Below are positions 32,790-33,724 of a stretch of DNA of 33,724 nucleotides, one piece after another (within the stretch, counting starts at the first letter, position 1; the number at the start of each line of letters is the position of its first letter). The translations under genes and the position numbers were made by a program. Source of the DNA: Chthoniobacteraceae bacterium. GTDB lineage: Bacteria; Verrucomicrobiota; Verrucomicrobiia; Chthoniobacterales; Chthoniobacteraceae. The notes below the pieces were generated by a model. It saw only the letters and a list, made by a program, of their open reading frames with translations. It was not told where the DNA came from and did no database searches. Location of the stretch: contig CANJZW010000050.1 of NCBI GenBank assembly GCA_947479475.1, positions 1 through 33,724 on the forward strand. The letters run 5' to 3'.

Positions 32790-33240
32790 TTACTTCCTTT
32801 GTTCGGAAATCTTGGCCACCGCGTGCTTCAAATTCTGTGGGGCGCGGTTGAAATCCACCACTGCTTTTAGACGGCTTAACCGGGCCCTCGTGAGGTCTTC
32901 CCGGGCCAGGACAAACTCCAAAACGCCCCCCCCTGACTTGCCTGTCTCTCGGCGGCAAGCTTGCTCATTTCTTCGGCGGCTGACACCGCTTCATCGCTGA
33001 GACAAATCTGCGGCTGGGAAGACTGAGCGCGCATGAACGACTCCACCACGTCACGGCCCACCGCAGCCTTTGTCCGGCTCGTTTGGAGAGCCGCCGTTTC
33101 CTTGCGCGTCGAGGCGATCTTCTTCCGGGTGCCATCCGGGAGACCCCAGGGCCAAGCTTCCAGCCGAACCCGACAAAATAATCCTGCGGCTCGCCAAAGT
33201 GGCCAGTGAACGAAAACGCCGGCTCGGGAATAGGAATTAC
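32790..33240 (-). pseudogene. Frameshifted remnant of a TolC-like outer-membrane efflux protein
   Basis: Conceptual translation must jump frames twice. An N-terminal piece reads PAFSFTGHFGEPQDYFVGFG then WKLG (about 33230-33150). A second frame continues DGTRKKIASTRKETAALQTS through DEAVSAAEEMSKLAAERQAS (33136 to about 32935). A third gives GVLEFVLAREDLTRARLSRL and ends KISEQRK at a TAA at 32790. The last part matches the TolC/OEP C-terminal helix pattern (VLxAxxDLxxAxLxRLxAxxDYNxA). The second break falls in a run of eight G (plus strand C 926-933 of this kilobase, 32926-32933); six or nine G would restore the frame. The protein's N-terminal half is absent. Dead gene is most likely, though sequencing error in the G-run is possible for one break. 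Confidence 0.7.
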
Positions 33241-33671
33241 TCAGGGATCGCATTTGGCTGCATCTGTGCGACGACTGCGAGCAGGATTTTGCGATGACTG
33301 AGGGAGTGGACGACCTTGAATCCCTGGTCAATGAATAGATTTAAATGTAACGGGTTGATGTATATCAGCCAAACTTCGGCGCCGGTGCGGGCCGCATTTT
33401 TTGTGAGATTTAACGCCACTTGTTCGAGAGGCGGTCCTTTGAATGGGTTAAAAAAGAAGGCAGTGATCGGTCCTTGGGGGAGCTCAAAGGTCGAGGCGTC
33501 GGCTTGAATGAGCCGAACCGTCGCTAGTGTTTGATTTCTGGCAACCTTTGAGAGGTTGTTTTTGCAGATGGAGACGAGTGCGAGGGCCGGTGTGAAAGCG
33601 GATGGGTCCTGCCGGTGTGAAAGTGGAGGGCCGCCGGAGTACGGGGCGGGCGTTTTCTCCCGCCGCCGCAC
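33237..33671 (-). pseudogene. N-terminally truncated class I SAM methyltransferase
   Basis: The C-terminal two-thirds of a methyltransferase is recognisable: SICKNNLSKVARN (acidic-loop helix region), VRLIQADASTFELPQGPI (motif II/III), FFFNPFKGPPLEQVALNL (motif IV-like NPF) and EVWLIYINPLH. The glycine-rich SAM-binding motif I and everything before it are missing. Instead the frame runs into repeat copy B (33579-33626), whose translation gives FTPALAL. An upstream GTG at 33671 leaves a 144-codon frame, but the product would lack the cofactor site. Probably a gene broken at the repeat. It runs toward the TolC remnant. Confidence 0.65.
33579..33626 (-). repeat. Dispersed repeat, copy B
   Basis: On the minus strand this 48-base segment consists of two 24-base halves, each carrying CTTTCACACCGGC. 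It aligns with 103-149 at about 88 percent by eye, in inverted orientation about 33.4 kb apart. It covers the point where the methyltransferase gene loses similarity to its family. To its right (33627-33724) lies GC-rich sequence with no recognised gene. Confidence 0.6.
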
Positions 33672-33724
33672 TCCGATGGATGCCCGCCTGGCGTCTCTAC
33701 TTCGGCCTGGGGCCGCGATAACTC

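Noticed and set aside
32741-32790. Terminator after the DUF1501 gene
   Set aside because: The CGCGCGTAGCGCGAGCG stretch can fold weakly, but there is no T-run and the pairing is imperfect.

Overview
The window looks like chromosomal DNA of a heterotrophic bacterium of the Planctomycetota-Verrucomicrobiota group, most likely Verrucomicrobiota. The basis is the protein repertoire: a PSCyt1/DUF1549/DUF1553 cytochrome paired with a Tat-exported DUF1501 protein, a DUF1080 protein, LamG and SUMF1 (formylglycine-enzyme-like) proteins, multidomain acetylxylan-esterase-like enzymes, and a bacterial SUI1-type initiation factor. The DNA is GC-rich and most start codons lack an obvious Shine-Dalgarno sequence. 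The phylum call is inference; there is no rRNA in the window.

Layout. 1-700: an AbrB/MazE-like antitoxin, a truncated PIN toxin ending in an 11-bp tandem repeat, and tRNA-Leu(CAG). 798-3911: dnaA and dnaN on the minus strand, with tandem DnaA boxes upstream of dnaA, so the chromosome origin is probably here. 3912-8663: housekeeping and transport genes (sodium:solute symporter, N-acetylglutamate synthase, SUI1 factor, thymidylate kinase, a small secreted protein). 8664-9566: a terminator, an array of 20-bp hairpin repeats, a CPXCG zinc-ribbon protein and a mostly empty stretch. 9567-17788: a glutamate-1-semialdehyde-aminomutase-like enzyme, a membrane-anchored double-SUMF1 protein, a two-domain secreted esterase, a divergent CE7-type esterase, an NTF2-like protein and a secreted zincin. 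17863-21549: a tightly packed three-gene minus-strand operon (DUF805-FAD oxidase fusion, methyltransferase, exported protein of unknown family). 21677-23353: LamG and DUF1080 proteins. 23772-24647: an unrecognised protein built from four degenerate helical repeats. 24682-28242: a GntR/FCD regulator divergent from a Gfo/Idh/MocA dehydrogenase and a class III aminotransferase, with two matching palindromes in the shared promoter. 28420-32673: the planctomycete-type cytochrome and DUF1501 pair. 32790-33724: gene remnants (a frameshifted TolC-like protein and a methyltransferase missing its N-terminus) and a second copy of a repeat also seen at 103-149.

How the genes fit together. The left part is the replication-initiation locus with core metabolism. 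The middle and right parts are mostly exported enzymes and small carbohydrate-type gene sets, consistent with a polysaccharide or glycoside degrader. The most promising candidates for undescribed biology are the 17863-21549 operon, the 24682-28242 regulator/dehydrogenase/aminotransferase module with its operators, the helical-repeat protein at 23772, and the shared repeat that lies beside broken genes at both ends of the window. No CRISPR array, complete insertion sequence or prophage was seen.
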